17,454 nt of DNA from Gallionellaceae bacterium (GTDB lineage Bacteria; Pseudomonadota; Gammaproteobacteria; Burkholderiales; Gallionellaceae): the NCBI GenBank assembly GCA_030646595.1, contig JAUSKS010000280.1:1-17454 (forward strand), in the 5' to 3' direction. Numbering within the stretch: the stretch's first letter is position 1; every line of letters starts with the position of its first letter. The position numbers and the translations under genes are program-made. The notes below the pieces were generated by a model, which was given only the letters and a program-made list of their open reading frames with translations, was not told where the DNA came from and searched no databases. Of this stretch, positions 1-5,761 are shown piece after piece.

Positions 1-86
1 TACCCAGAAAAATTCCCCTCGACCAAAGCCCGGTCGAGCCAGGCTTTTACTTCCTTGGGTAATTGGGTTACTTTGGAGCGCTGCAC
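1..86 (-). CDS. DUF3486 family Mu gp27-like packaging protein (5' part only)
   Basis: The gene starts at a GTG one base after the stop of the preceding gene, with GGAG a few bases upstream, and runs off the left edge. The 28 visible residues begin MQRSKVTQLP and contain WLDRALVEGNFSG, which matches the N-terminus I know for DUF3486, the Mu gp27-like protein encoded just before the large terminase. It has been proposed as a small-terminase-like packaging factor. Position after DUF2730 and the gp26-like gene fits Mu gene order. No ATG is available in this frame, so GTG is the likely start. Function is inferred from family and position. Confidence 0.75.
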   Translation of the reverse strand, partial: MQRSKVTQLPKEVKAWLDRALVEGNFSG

Positions 87-87
87 A

Positions 88-393
88 TTAGCTCCAGTAC
101 TTCGCTGGACGCGCGATGCCAGGATCACAATCCGCCGTGTATTCGGCCAGGTCTACGCCCCAGCGCGTCAACTCTGCGCGCCAATGGCCGCTGGGTTCAC
201 GCTGGATTTTTACCAGCCCGCGTTCTTCCAGGTAATCCAGTTCGCGGCGCACTTCAATCTGTGTAGCATCCGGGCTGATGGCCTGCACTACGGACAGAAC
301 CAGCTCTTCAGCTGCACCTATCGGGCGAGCATTGTTAAGCGTTAAAATAATATTCCAGCGCATCATCTCGCGCCGCACTTTAGCGATATCCAT
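88..393 (-). CDS. Mu gp26-like winged-helix phage protein
   Basis: A 101-residue protein with no signal peptide or membrane segment. The N-terminal half is helical (MDIAKVRREMMRWNIILTLN). The middle (about 45-72, IEVRRELDYLEERGLVKI) reads like the recognition helix and wing of a winged-helix domain, followed by a Trp-containing strand and a C-terminal tail. Genes of this kind lie between DUF2730 and DUF3486 in Mu-like phages, at the gp26 position. The start ATG shares its A with the TAA of the preceding gene (TAATG), so translation is probably coupled. The exact role is unknown; DNA or protein binding in packaging is an inference. Confidence 0.7.
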   Translation of the reverse strand: MDIAKVRREMMRWNIILTLNNARPIGAAEELVLSVVQAISPDATQIEVRRELDYLEERGLVKIQREPSGHWRAELTRWGVDLAEYTADCDPGIARPAKYWS

Positions 394-743
394 TATTTCC
401 CCCCGTCTATGCGCAACATTTTCACCTCGTTCATCAGGGCATCCATACGTGCCTCCAGCACCGACTGGTTACGGATCGTATCCTCGCGCCGCGTATACAG
501 ATTCGGCAGGTCGCCACGCATCAGCAGCATCTCCCTGTCTGTGCCCCGCGCCAGTTTTTCGATCTGGGAAAACCGATTTTCCCAATGCTCCTGCGCCTCG
601 GTACGGGCAATCTCCTGCGTCGCAAACCGTTCATCCAGGCGCTTGTCGAACTGCTTAACCAGCACCGCGCCAAAGGCCCACACCGCGCACAGAAAAGCAA
701 TCAACAGTCCGACTAGCCAGGTAAATTCGATTTGTAAAATCAT
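393..743 (-). CDS. DUF2730 family phage membrane protein (Mu gp25-like)
   Basis: A 116-residue protein starting MILQIEFTWLVGLLIAFLCA. One N-terminal membrane helix (about 7-27) is followed by a long charged helical stretch likely to form a coiled coil (about 30-95) and a short tail. This is the architecture of DUF2730, the Mu gp25 family. I chose the ATG at 743 because it overlaps the stop of the TraR gene in an ATGA junction and has AAAGGCAG upstream; a longer reading starting 12 codons earlier is unlikely. It sits in the lysis-to-packaging part of the late operon. The molecular role of the family is not known to me. Confidence 0.8.
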   Translation of the reverse strand: MILQIEFTWLVGLLIAFLCAVWAFGAVLVKQFDKRLDERFATQEIARTEAQEHWENRFSQIEKLARGTDREMLLMRGDLPNLYTRREDTIRNQSVLEARMDALMNEVKMLRIDGGK

Positions 744-949
744 TGTCTGCCTTTCATTTTTTCGTTCAACGCCTGGCACTCAATGCAAGTCTGTACCCCC
801 GGCACTGCCTTGCGCCGCGCAGCAGGTATGCGCTCGCCGCATTCGCATAGCTTGGCCGATGGTCTCGTGGGTTTTTGCATAATGGCCTTTGCCTGATTAC
901 GTTCATACTCAGCCAACTCCAGCGCCTGCGCGCGATCTTCCGGCGTCAT
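740..949 (-). CDS. TraR/DksA-type C4 zinc finger protein
   Basis: A 69-residue protein with the TraR/DksA zinc finger: LCECGERIPAARRKAVPGV then CIEC, giving candidate zinc ligands Cys35, Cys37, Cys55 and Cys58. The first pair is C-x-C rather than the usual C-x2-C. The N-terminal helix carries acidic residues, as in short TraR-like proteins that enter the RNA polymerase secondary channel. Phage and plasmid members can change host transcription without ppGpp. Such genes are common in the lysis region of Mu-like phages. It overlaps the lysozyme stop and the DUF2730 start by 4 bp each. The family call is strong; the regulatory role is inferred. Confidence 0.88.
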   Translation of the reverse strand: MTPEDRAQALELAEYERNQAKAIMQKPTRPSAKLCECGERIPAARRKAVPGVQTCIECQALNEKMKGRQ

Positions 950-1389
950 GCAGCGCTACCCATATACCTCAACCGCTCCATCTTGCGCCGCAGTGTGAGG
1001 CCGCGCACGGCACGGCCTGCCGCCTTGTTCCACAATAAAAACGCATTGGCTGCGCCGGTATAATCGCCGCGCATCGTTTTGCGGCTGACGCTTGAAGCAC
1101 CGAACGCGCCGACGCCAATGTTGTAAGCCAGCGAGGTGCAAGCGATGGTGCGGTCTTCCGGCTCGGTGTGCAGCCGCGCGCAGCGCAGCAAGGTGGCCAG
1201 CATGAATTGCCCGGCGCGCTGCCGCAGGGTGTTATCGGCCTGCTCTTGCGTCCACACATCGCCCTGTTTAACGCCCAGCGTTTCGCCGTAGCCTATCGTC
1301 CAGACACCGACAACATCTTGGTACGCCGTCAGGCAGCAGCCCTCGAAGCGCTTGAGCATTGCCACGATTTGATCGAGGGCTTGATTCAT
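946..1389 (-). CDS. GH24 phage lysozyme (endolysin)
   Basis: A 147-residue muramidase that should cleave the beta-1,4 bond between MurNAc and GlcNAc in peptidoglycan. It carries the T4-lysozyme type catalytic triad with canonical spacing: Glu16 in KRFEG, Asp25 in AYQD and Thr31 in VWTIGYG. The later SLAYNIGVGAF and RRKMERLRY segments also fit the family. No signal peptide or N-terminal SAR membrane segment is visible, so release should depend on the holin just upstream. The start overlaps the holin stop (ATGA), and the stop overlaps the TraR start. No spanin gene follows it before DUF2730. Confidence 0.93.
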   Translation of the reverse strand: MNQALDQIVAMLKRFEGCCLTAYQDVVGVWTIGYGETLGVKQGDVWTQEQADNTLRQRAGQFMLATLLRCARLHTEPEDRTIACTSLAYNIGVGAFGASSVSRKTMRGDYTGAANAFLLWNKAAGRAVRGLTLRRKMERLRYMGSAA

Positions 1390-1865
1390 TGTTGGGGTTT
1401 CTTTTTGTCAAACACGCGCCCGACAAACCAGAAGGCGAGGATGCTGGACAAGATGGCAGCGTCCTCCACCGACCAGCATTGCAAAATGGCATGCCAGGCA
1501 TCCACCGATTGCAGCGCAATCATTATCGTGGCCAGCTTGACCAGGCCATATAGCGCAAGAAAATAATAGGTCGTGAGCGGACGCACCAGCATGTTGAGTG
1601 CATCCACGAATTTATTGCCCGTGAGCTGCATCTGCCCGGCCAGCGCTTCTTTCTGCGAAGCCAGCAACGCTAGCACCTGGTCAATATCGCCTTGCTGCGC
1701 AATCTCGGCAGCACGGGCGCTGGCGCGTGTTTGTTCGAGCTGGAATTGTTTTTCCAGCATGTCCAGCTCGTGCGCGTTGTCGGTTTTTTTATTCCACAGC
1801 CCGATCAACTCCGGCAACAGGCGCATGAAGCCGCCACCCAGCAATGAGAGCAAGGTCATTAACAT
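1386..1865 (-). CDS. 3-TM holin family protein
   Basis: A 159-residue protein. It has a hydrophobic N-terminus (MLMTLLSLLGGGFMRLLPEL), a charged helical middle (about 25-80) and two C-terminal membrane helices (about 98-118 and 132-150) ending in KKKPQQ. This matches the three-TM holin family first described in gene-transfer-agent and phage release clusters. It should form the membrane lesion that lets the signal-less lysozyme out. GGAG lies about 10 bases before the first ATG (1865). A second ATG two codons later could be a dual start as in other holins, which is speculative. Its start shares one base with the preceding stop. Confidence 0.85.
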   Translation of the reverse strand: MLMTLLSLLGGGFMRLLPELIGLWNKKTDNAHELDMLEKQFQLEQTRASARAAEIAQQGDIDQVLALLASQKEALAGQMQLTGNKFVDALNMLVRPLTTYYFLALYGLVKLATIMIALQSVDAWHAILQCWSVEDAAILSSILAFWFVGRVFDKKKPQQ

Positions 1866-2026
1866 TATTTTTTACTCCAGCGTGAGGGGTTAAACAGACA
1901 AGGCGATTGCCGGGCGGAGTAATGCCCAGCCAAACGATAGGTGCAGCCGCCGTAGTGCGCCATGCACACATCTTCATGCCGCGACCAACGGGCGCACTTG
2001 CCGCAAACTTGTAAAGGGGTGTTCAT
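1865..2026 (-). CDS. small Cys-rich phage protein, 53 aa
   Basis: A 53-residue reading frame, shorter than usual gene-calling cutoffs, that ends exactly at the holin start (TAATG, one shared base). It begins MNTPLQVCGKCARW and has Cys8, Cys11, Cys21, Cys28 and Cys43, with aromatic residues between them (AHYGGCTYR, HYSARQSPC) and an FNPSRW end. The C-x2-C pair and further cysteines suggest a zinc-bound or disulfide mini-domain. I recall similar small proteins before lysis genes in Mu-like prophages but cannot name a family. It is the first gene of the late operon. No clear ribosome binding site precedes it. Confidence 0.72.
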   Translation of the reverse strand: MNTPLQVCGKCARWSRHEDVCMAHYGGCTYRLAGHYSARQSPCLFNPSRWSKK

Positions 2027-2082
2027 GGCGCGAGATTACGCGCGCGCGGGGGGAGGGTTAAGGCGGAAGGAGTTCCGGGGGG
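2027..2082 (-). promoter_or_regulatory. candidate late-operon promoter region
   Basis: This gap lies between the terminator of the early/middle transcript and the first late gene, so a late promoter is expected here. No good -10 or -35 hexamers are visible and the sequence is very GC-rich near the gene. A short dyad GGAA-ggag-TTCC occurs in it. An activator-dependent promoter recognised by the Mor-type protein (3413-3805) would explain the poor hexamers; this is inference from position only. Confidence 0.35.
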
Positions 2083-2110
2083 AATAAGAAGCCCCGCGAG
2101 GGCGGGGCTG
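2083..2110 (-). terminator. intrinsic terminator between early/middle and late genes
   Basis: On the minus strand AGCCCCGC-CCTC-GCGGGGCT forms a perfect 8-bp GC-rich stem with a 4-nt loop, followed by the T-rich TCTTATT. It starts five bases after the stop of the 68-aa gene. It should end the early/middle transcript before the lysis genes. Confidence 0.85.
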
Positions 2111-2114
2111 GTGT

Positions 2115-2321
2115 CTAAATTATGTTAGACATTAGTGCTTTATCAATTATTTCTAATGCCTGCGTTTTAGTCGGCAGCGCCTCTCCAATTATGTAAAGCC
2201 GAGCAGCGCGTAGAGCTTGCCTACTCTCTTTGAGTTCCGCCTCGGATGTGTTCCATCGTCTTTTGAAATTTGCAACCATTTTGCGCAATACATCAGAGTC
2301 GTTCGTGTCTTCTGCTCTCAT
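2115..2321 (-). CDS. hypothetical phage protein, 68 aa
   Basis: A 68-residue, highly charged, probably helical protein starting MRAEDTNDSD. The central stretch (about 15-45, KRRWNTSEAELKESRQAL) looks like a coiled coil and the C-terminal part (about 50-65, TQALEIIDKAL) like another helix. No membrane segment or cysteine is present. I chose the ATG at 2321 because TTGGAGGATAAG provides a strong ribosome binding site; a TTG four codons upstream is less likely. It is the last gene before the terminator. An attC-like hairpin lies just upstream of its start, so it may be cassette-borne. I do not recognise the family. Confidence 0.7.
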   Translation of the reverse strand: MRAEDTNDSDVLRKMVANFKRRWNTSEAELKESRQALRAARLYIIGEALPTKTQALEIIDKALMSNII

Positions 2322-2343
2322 CTTATCCTCCAAGTAAAACCCA

Positions 2344-2405
2344 GCCTAACCCTACATTCAAGGCCGACTGCGCAAAAGCGCAGCGGCTTAATTCAAACGT
2401 TCGAC
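2344..2405 (+). repeat. integron attC-like site (59-base-element type)
   Basis: A 62-bp imperfect palindrome with the parts of an attC site. On the + strand: GCCTAAC (2344-2350, perfect RYYYAAC R'' core), ATTCAAGGCCGAC (L''), CTGCGC-aaaa-GCGCAG inner stem (2368-2383), GCGGCTTAATTCAA (L') and GTTCGAC (2399-2405, one mismatch to GTTRRRY). The unpaired A at 2367 breaks the symmetry as the extrahelical base of attC sites does. The arms closely resemble my memory of aadA-type and Pseudomonas attC sites. Read on the minus strand the R' core GTTAGGC is perfect. A covariance-model search has not been done. Confidence 0.65.
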
Positions 2406-2407
2406 AC

Positions 2408-2611
2408 CTAGCGCAACGGTGACCTTTGCAGCCCCATTCTGCGCAAGTAGTCCAGTGCCTTTTCTGGCAAGTCGTTGTCTGGCTTGGCTCTTCGAAGAGA
2501 GTGGGCTAATCTCCGCACAAGATCAGCTAAGTCGTCCACCACGGCGGCGTCGAACTTTACGCTCAAGCGGGACGCGCCTAGAGCGCAGCGGTTTTCTTCA
2601 TCGTTATTCAT
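2408..2611 (-). CDS. hypothetical phage protein, 67 aa
   Basis: A 67-residue protein starting MNNDEENRC. The core (about 16-45, LSVKFDAAVVDDLADLVRRL) is a likely amphipathic helix pair, and the C-terminus is basic (RRMGLQRSPLR). AAGGGG lies 7 bases before the ATG. The stop codon is only two bases from the outer core of the attC-like site, the spacing seen for genes in integron cassettes. The gap to the upstream gene is 27 bp, unlike the overlaps elsewhere in the operon. No family recognised; existence rests on the ribosome binding site and tight packing. Confidence 0.62.
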   Translation of the reverse strand: MNNDEENRCALGASRLSVKFDAAVVDDLADLVRRLAHSLRRAKPDNDLPEKALDYLRRMGLQRSPLR

Positions 2612-2638
2612 GCGCGCCCCTTAGCTCCGCCAACGGCC

Positions 2639-2971
2639 TCATTCCTCATCAAGAAACGGTTCGCCTTCATCGCTCAGGCACTCGAACTCCATCACATTAC
2701 ACAAGCACCCCTGCTCATCTGAGAGATTTTTAAGCTCGTCCAACGCGTTGTTGGAGCACCAGGTGCCGTCGTTCCGGTGGGATTCGATCTTGTTCTTGTC
2801 CCAGTGCGCTGGAACCTCGATATCGTATTCAACGATCATCCGCACTTTGACTTTCTTGGATATCAAAACACAGGTGCTCTTGTGCACATCCCCAATGGGT
2901 TGCTGACAATAAAAGCATTTGCCGTTCATCTCTGCCGGGCGTTGAGCCTTCGTTGTAACTATGAATTCCAT
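2639..2971 (-). CDS. conserved phage protein with N-terminal zinc-knuckle-like motif
   Basis: A 110-residue acidic protein. Residues 19-34 (CFYCQQPIGDVHKSTC) carry a C-x2-C-x7-H-x3-C pattern that could bind zinc. A strand-rich middle (VKVRMIVEYDIEVPAHWDK) and a C-terminal CLCNVMEFECLSDEGEP segment follow. The combination of CFYC, an EYDIEVPA-type strand, a WCSNN-type patch and CLC is familiar to me from unnamed proteins in many proteobacterial phages. AAGGAG lies 8 bases before the ATG. It sits in the accessory block downstream of the Mor-type gene. Function is unknown; no enzyme motif is visible. Confidence 0.75.
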   Translation of the reverse strand: MEFIVTTKAQRPAEMNGKCFYCQQPIGDVHKSTCVLISKKVKVRMIVEYDIEVPAHWDKNKIESHRNDGTWCSNNALDELKNLSDEQGCLCNVMEFECLSDEGEPFLDEE

Positions 2972-3004
2972 ATTCCATCTCCTTGCACCTGTGTGGCACC
3001 GCTG

Positions 3005-3370
3005 TCAACTACCGCAAAACTGATCCAGGAATTTGCGATTATATTTATCCTCAAGTTCTGCTCTGGCCTCTGTGCCGCGTTCTGGCCGACCAGAGACATG
3101 AAATCTGGAGAACCCGGTATAGGCCCCATAACTATTTTTGCCGTTCACTTCCCCACATACGCCGATTGGACCAACCCTGACGTTGCGAAACCGCGCGCTC
3201 TCGCCGTCGAGTAGCTTGGCAGCGACCATCTCTTTTGCCCAGGCAATCTGTTCATCCCTTTGTCTTTCTTCAGCCGTTGAGTAACGATAAATTGCATACC
3301 CACCCGCTATCAAGAGCGGCAGCACACCCAATAGAACCGTGATTATTGCCACTTTGGACAACTTCTTCAT
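3005..3370 (-). CDS. membrane-anchored phage protein with extracytoplasmic domain
   Basis: A 121-residue protein starting MKKLSKVAIITVLLGVLPLL. One N-terminal membrane helix or uncleaved signal (about 7-28) precedes a roughly 90-residue domain that should lie in the periplasm. That domain holds DGESARFRNVRV, VCGEVNGKNSYGAYTGFSRF and a C-terminal FLDQFCGS, with two cysteines that could pair. This domain is known to me as an unnamed conserved domain in phage and genomic-island proteins. I chose the ATG at 3370 because AAGGGGAG lies 5 bases upstream; a TTG five codons earlier overlaps that site. A role in superinfection exclusion or envelope modification is possible but unsupported. Confidence 0.75.
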   Translation of the reverse strand: MKKLSKVAIITVLLGVLPLLIAGGYAIYRYSTAEERQRDEQIAWAKEMVAAKLLDGESARFRNVRVGPIGVCGEVNGKNSYGAYTGFSRFHVSGRPERGTEARAELEDKYNRKFLDQFCGS

Positions 3371-3412
3371 GTCACTCCCCTTCAATTAACTACGTTAAAA
3401 AACTGCCTCACT

Positions 3413-3805
3413 CTAAAACAACCCGCCCTGTCTGTCATCTACCTCTACCCCCAATATATTCCTGATATTGCGCTCGGTCGTTTTAAATTCCCTGGCCAGC
3501 CTGCTATGGCTCAGCCCCTGGCAGCGCCGCTCGCGGATGCGGCGGTTACGCTCGGCGCGGCTGCCGCTGGTGTTGAGCGGGATGTCAAAGTGTTCATCTC
3601 CCCCAAAAGCACGGCACAGTTTTTGTGCGGCCTCCTCGCCCAGCAGCTCGATTAACGGGTGGCCCGGTTTGAGTTCCAGTGGAACATACAGCCGGATGCC
3701 GCCATAGTGGGCAACCAATACCAGCGCGGCATCCATGCCAATCGCATCAACTATCTGCTGCAATGATCGAGGCGGTGCGCTGAGGTTTTTTATTTCGGCG
3801 TTCAC
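3413..3805 (-). CDS. mor: Mor/C family transcriptional activator
   Basis: A 130-residue protein of the Mor family, which activates middle or late promoters of Mu-like phages by contacting RNA polymerase. The N-terminal part (about 13-75) contains the YGGIRLYVPL strand and the LIELLGEEAAQKLCRAFGG helix typical of the dimerisation domain. The C-terminal part (about 84-120, RAERNRRIRERRCQGLSHSR and TTERNIRNIL) is the helix-turn-helix. It starts at GTG, overlapping the upstream stop (GTGA). Mu has two such activators in series (Mor, then C); only this one is visible here, so it may control the late operon directly. The family call is strong. Confidence 0.92.
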   Translation of the reverse strand: MNAEIKNLSAPPRSLQQIVDAIGMDAALVLVAHYGGIRLYVPLELKPGHPLIELLGEEAAQKLCRAFGGDEHFDIPLNTSGSRAERNRRIRERRCQGLSHSRLAREFKTTERNIRNILGVEVDDRQGGLF

Positions 3806-4035
3806 GGCTTCTTGACCTTACCCAGATCAAACACTGCGCCCTTCGGCTGCCACGTCAGGCCGCGCTGATCGAGCCAATCCATGACCATTTGTTGCGAGGC
3901 TGCCGAGAGTACGTCTCTGTCCACGGTGATGTTCAGCACCGGCTTTTCTTTTTTCAGCCAGAAGTGCCACGCACTCCACGCACCGAAGATAACGCCACAC
4001 AGAAAAGCGAATACTAAAAGTAGCAGGCCTTCCAT
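3802..4035 (-). CDS. small single-TM phage protein, 77 aa
   Basis: A 77-residue protein beginning MEGLLLLVFAFLCGVIFGAW, a clear membrane helix (about 3-27), followed by KKEK and a soluble C-terminal domain of about 45 residues (VLNITVDRDVLSAASQQMVM, DWLDQRGLTW). The start at 4035 shares one base with the GemA stop (TGATG), and the stop overlaps the Mor GTG. A much longer reading in the same frame runs through gemA in the wrong frame and is not credible. I recall similar proteins between GemA and Mor in Mu-like prophages. Function unknown. Confidence 0.72.
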   Translation of the reverse strand: MEGLLLLVFAFLCGVIFGAWSAWHFWLKKEKPVLNITVDRDVLSAASQQMVMDWLDQRGLTWQPKGAVFDLGKVKKP

Positions 4036-4541
4036 CAACCCTCTCCCCCAACCCCTCTCCCCTGGGGAGAGGGAGGAGCGCAGCGGAGGGAGAGGGCGTT
4101 TTTCCGCTTCACCAGCGCCGTGACCACCGCATGCAACTGCTTCGCATCCAGCCATTCCAGCCGGTCTATGCCTTTGCCCTGGCTGCTGGTTTGCTTCTTG
4201 GCGATGGCAGCGGCGTATGCCCAAGGCAGTTTCATGTCGGCCAGCAGCGCGCCGATCTTGCTCATCAGCGGCATCAGTTCCGGTTTGACGTTGGCAGGTT
4301 TGCCCGCGTGGTTGCTGGTGGGTTTGTAGCCACACGCCTTGAGGTGATCCAGCACTTTCTTGCGCCCGGCCCAATCCAGCGCCGCGCTGCTGCGCACCCG
4401 CGCCACTGTCCACAACATGGAGCGGTAGGCGCTGTCCGGGTTTTGATCGGTGGTGTCCATGCCCAACTGCACAGCGGCCATGTGGATGATGGCCAGGTCT
4501 TTGCGGCGGTCGGCGTATTGAGTGGGGTATTTGTGGGCCAT
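4035..4541 (-). CDS. gemA: GemA/gp16 family regulatory protein (DUF1018)
   Basis: A 168-residue protein of the Mu gp16/GemA family, early proteins implicated in modulating host gene expression and DNA supercoiling in Mu. Recognisable features are the basic N-terminus with DLAIIHMAAVQLGMD, the YRSMLWTVARV segment, the helix ending in LKACGYKP and the C-terminal WLDAKQLHAVVTALVKRKN. The ATG at 4541 lies two bases after the preceding stop and replaces a longer start 10 codons upstream. The last 20 codons are read through a REP-like GGGAGAGGG palindrome, so the natural C-terminus seems to have been replaced (APPSPQGRGVGGEG). Family call strong, function inferred. Confidence 0.88.
   Translation of the reverse strand: MAHKYPTQYADRRKDLAIIHMAAVQLGMDTTDQNPDSAYRSMLWTVARVRSSAALDWAGRKKVLDHLKACGYKPTSNHAGKPANVKPELMPLMSKIGALLADMKLPWAYAAAIAKKQTSSQGKGIDRLEWLDAKQLHAVVTALVKRKNALSLRCAPPSPQGRGVGGEG
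4039..4096. repeat. REP-like 58-bp palindromic repeat, copy 1
   Basis: Two CCCTCTCCC arms followed by two GGGAGAGGG arms within 58 bp, able to fold into a long double-stem hairpin. It belongs to the common chromosomal CCCTCTCC/GGAGAGGG palindromes normally found between genes. Here it overlaps the 3' end of gemA. A second copy of identical length and opposite orientation lies at 7072-7129. Confidence 0.8.
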
Positions 4542-4543
4542 GA

Positions 4544-4948
4544 TTATTCCGCGAGCTGGATTGATTCGCACACTTTGTTCAGGTGGTTCAATGCCGCCTT
4601 GCCATTGGGCCAGTCAGGCCAGAATGTAGTCCACGTCTCGCTGAAAAACGGATCGTTTTTAACGTGGAGCTTGCCGAACGTCTTTTCCACTTGCTTCTTA
4701 TGAGCTGGCGAGCAAACCGGCCTGACCTGCTTTCGCATAAATTTTTGCTCAGGATGTTCTTTCTTTAAGCCGCACCAGATGCCTTTGAAATAGCCATCCA
4801 CATAGGTCATCACGCGGTAAGTCATGTTCTTACTGCGCTCCACGCGCAGCGTAATTTTGTAGCCATCGCACATTAGATGCACACCCAGACCAAATGGGTG
4901 GGACAGGCTGTCGGCCAACACTTCAATTTGTTGTTTGCTGAGCTTCAT
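4544..4948 (-). CDS. hypothetical early phage protein, 134 aa
   Basis: A 134-residue protein with no membrane segment. It starts MKLSKQQIEVLADSLSHPFG, has a strand-rich middle (VHLMCDGYKITLRVERSKN, TYRVMTYVDGYFKGIW) and a basic, Lys-rich second half (about 68-100). It ends with a Trp-rich WTTFWPDWPNGKAALNHL segment. The start overlaps the preceding stop in an ATGA junction. I have seen similar unnamed proteins just before GemA in Mu-like prophages of betaproteobacteria. Its basic charge would allow nucleic-acid binding, but no known fold can be named. Confidence 0.72.
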   Translation of the reverse strand: MKLSKQQIEVLADSLSHPFGLGVHLMCDGYKITLRVERSKNMTYRVMTYVDGYFKGIWCGLKKEHPEQKFMRKQVRPVCSPAHKKQVEKTFGKLHVKNDPFFSETWTTFWPDWPNGKAALNHLNKVCESIQLAE

Positions 4949-5193
4949 AATTTCGCTCCTTTTGGATATGCATCATTCAACACACGTTGCAGCAGCGCGG
5001 CGGCGGTCTTACTATTGCGCGCCCAATTCTTGATTTCGCCCTTTTTGAGTATCTGCTTGCGCCGTCCGAAGATTGACCATTGGTAATTTCCGCGCGCAGC
5101 CGTTCCAGTGCCGTCATTGACGATGTGTATTTCCACCAGCGCGCTGGTTTGCCTGGTGATTGCGCTGTGCAGGATCATCTTTACTTGAATCAT
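4945..5193 (-). CDS. hypothetical early phage protein, 82 aa
   Basis: An 82-residue basic protein starting MIQVKMILHSAITRQTSALV. The first half is predicted strands (VKMILHSA, LVEIHIVNDG, YQWSIFGRR) and the second half a helix (SKTAAALLQRVLND). No cysteines and no membrane helix. ATGA overlaps join it to both the ASCH gene and the next gene, and ACAGGAGACAGC provides a ribosome binding site. Not recognised. Its packing with the ASCH gene suggests co-expression but does not show a functional link. Confidence 0.68.
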   Translation of the reverse strand: MIQVKMILHSAITRQTSALVEIHIVNDGTGTAARGNYQWSIFGRRKQILKKGEIKNWARNSKTAAALLQRVLNDAYPKGAKL

Positions 5194-5582
5194 GCTGTCT
5201 CCTGCCTTAACACTTCTGGGTCAACTTCAAAAAACCCAAGCGCGCCTTTGAGCGGCACAAAGGGCAACGGCTTCGGGTTAGCCAGCTTGAAGCCATACCA
5301 ACATGAAAACCATCGTGAGTCATCCTGCTGTACGCAATCGACGATCTCGACAGAACCGACGATGCCGCCGCGTTTCATCTCATCAAATGCAGGCAGCACA
5401 ACCCGTGGATTGATCGCCCATACGTATTTGCTTGCAGCCTCGTATTCCTCGCGCGTCATTCCCTTGGCTGCATGGATCAACACCCGCCCGCGAAAATTGG
5501 TCTTCCAGATGCGGTTCTCGATATCCTTGCCGCCGTGCAGGATCAGCCATGCCCACGGTTGCCGGATGCTCAGCGCTTTCAT
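5190..5582 (-). CDS. ASCH domain protein
   Basis: A 130-residue protein that is essentially a single ASCH domain, a PUA-like beta-barrel fold linked to RNA binding. Motifs visible are SIRQPWAWLIL (about 4-14), GGKDIENRIW (17-26), RGRVLIHAAK (31-40) and GIVGSVEIVDC (73-83). Some ASCH proteins hydrolyse N4-acetylcytidine or act on RNA; the active-site assignment cannot be made here. The ATG at 5582 overlaps the preceding stop (ATGA); an upstream in-frame start 14 codons earlier lies inside that gene and is rejected. It may modify or sense RNA during the lytic cycle, which is inference. Confidence 0.85.
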   Translation of the reverse strand: MKALSIRQPWAWLILHGGKDIENRIWKTNFRGRVLIHAAKGMTREEYEAASKYVWAINPRVVLPAFDEMKRGGIVGSVEIVDCVQQDDSRWFSCWYGFKLANPKPLPFVPLKGALGFFEVDPEVLRQETA

Positions 5583-5761
5583 GGCCACTTTTCTTTCCTC
5601 TTCCAATTTTTTATGCCGTCCCATATATCCTTGAATATGCAGGTTGCATTTGCGTCTTCGTTCCCTGCTAAAATATCTGCCCAGTACAGGCTGATTGTTG
5701 CGAACACAACCAAAGGCGTGATGATGAACAGTCCAGCGCGTTTTACATATTTGTTCATCAT
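5579..5761 (-). CDS. small single-TM phage protein, 60 aa
   Basis: A 60-residue protein starting MMNKYVKRAGLFIITPLVVF. A positively charged N-terminus precedes one membrane helix (about 10-30), then a short hydrophilic tail containing one Cys and a Lys-rich end (NWKRKEKWP). The tail would face the periplasm if the charged N-terminus is inside. The ATG at 5761 overlaps the preceding stop; an in-frame GTG two codons upstream is the alternative. Not recognised; small one-TM early phage proteins often interfere with host envelope functions or block superinfection, but nothing here proves it. Confidence 0.65.
   Translation of the reverse strand: MMNKYVKRAGLFIITPLVVFATISLYWADILAGNEDANATCIFKDIWDGIKNWKRKEKWP

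Noticed and set aside
1789..1977. 62-aa minus-strand frame across the holin start
   Set aside because: It overlaps both the 53-aa Cys gene and the holin in another frame and lacks a ribosome binding site.
2083..2130. A second attC site formed by the GCCCCGC/GCGGGGC hairpin and GTTAGAC
   Set aside because: The hairpin is a standard intrinsic terminator with a T-rich tail and lacks L boxes and a matching R'' core. Only the 7-bp GTTAGAC core was kept as a possible cassette boundary.
4036..4413. N-terminal extension of the 77-aa membrane protein to 203 aa
   Set aside because: It overlaps gemA in a different frame with biased Gln/Arg/Gly composition. The ATG at 4035 forms the usual overlap with the upstream stop.
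4131..4703. 190-aa + strand reading frame
   Set aside because: It lies opposite gemA and the 134-aa gene, both tightly packed in the operon, and shows no recognisable domain.
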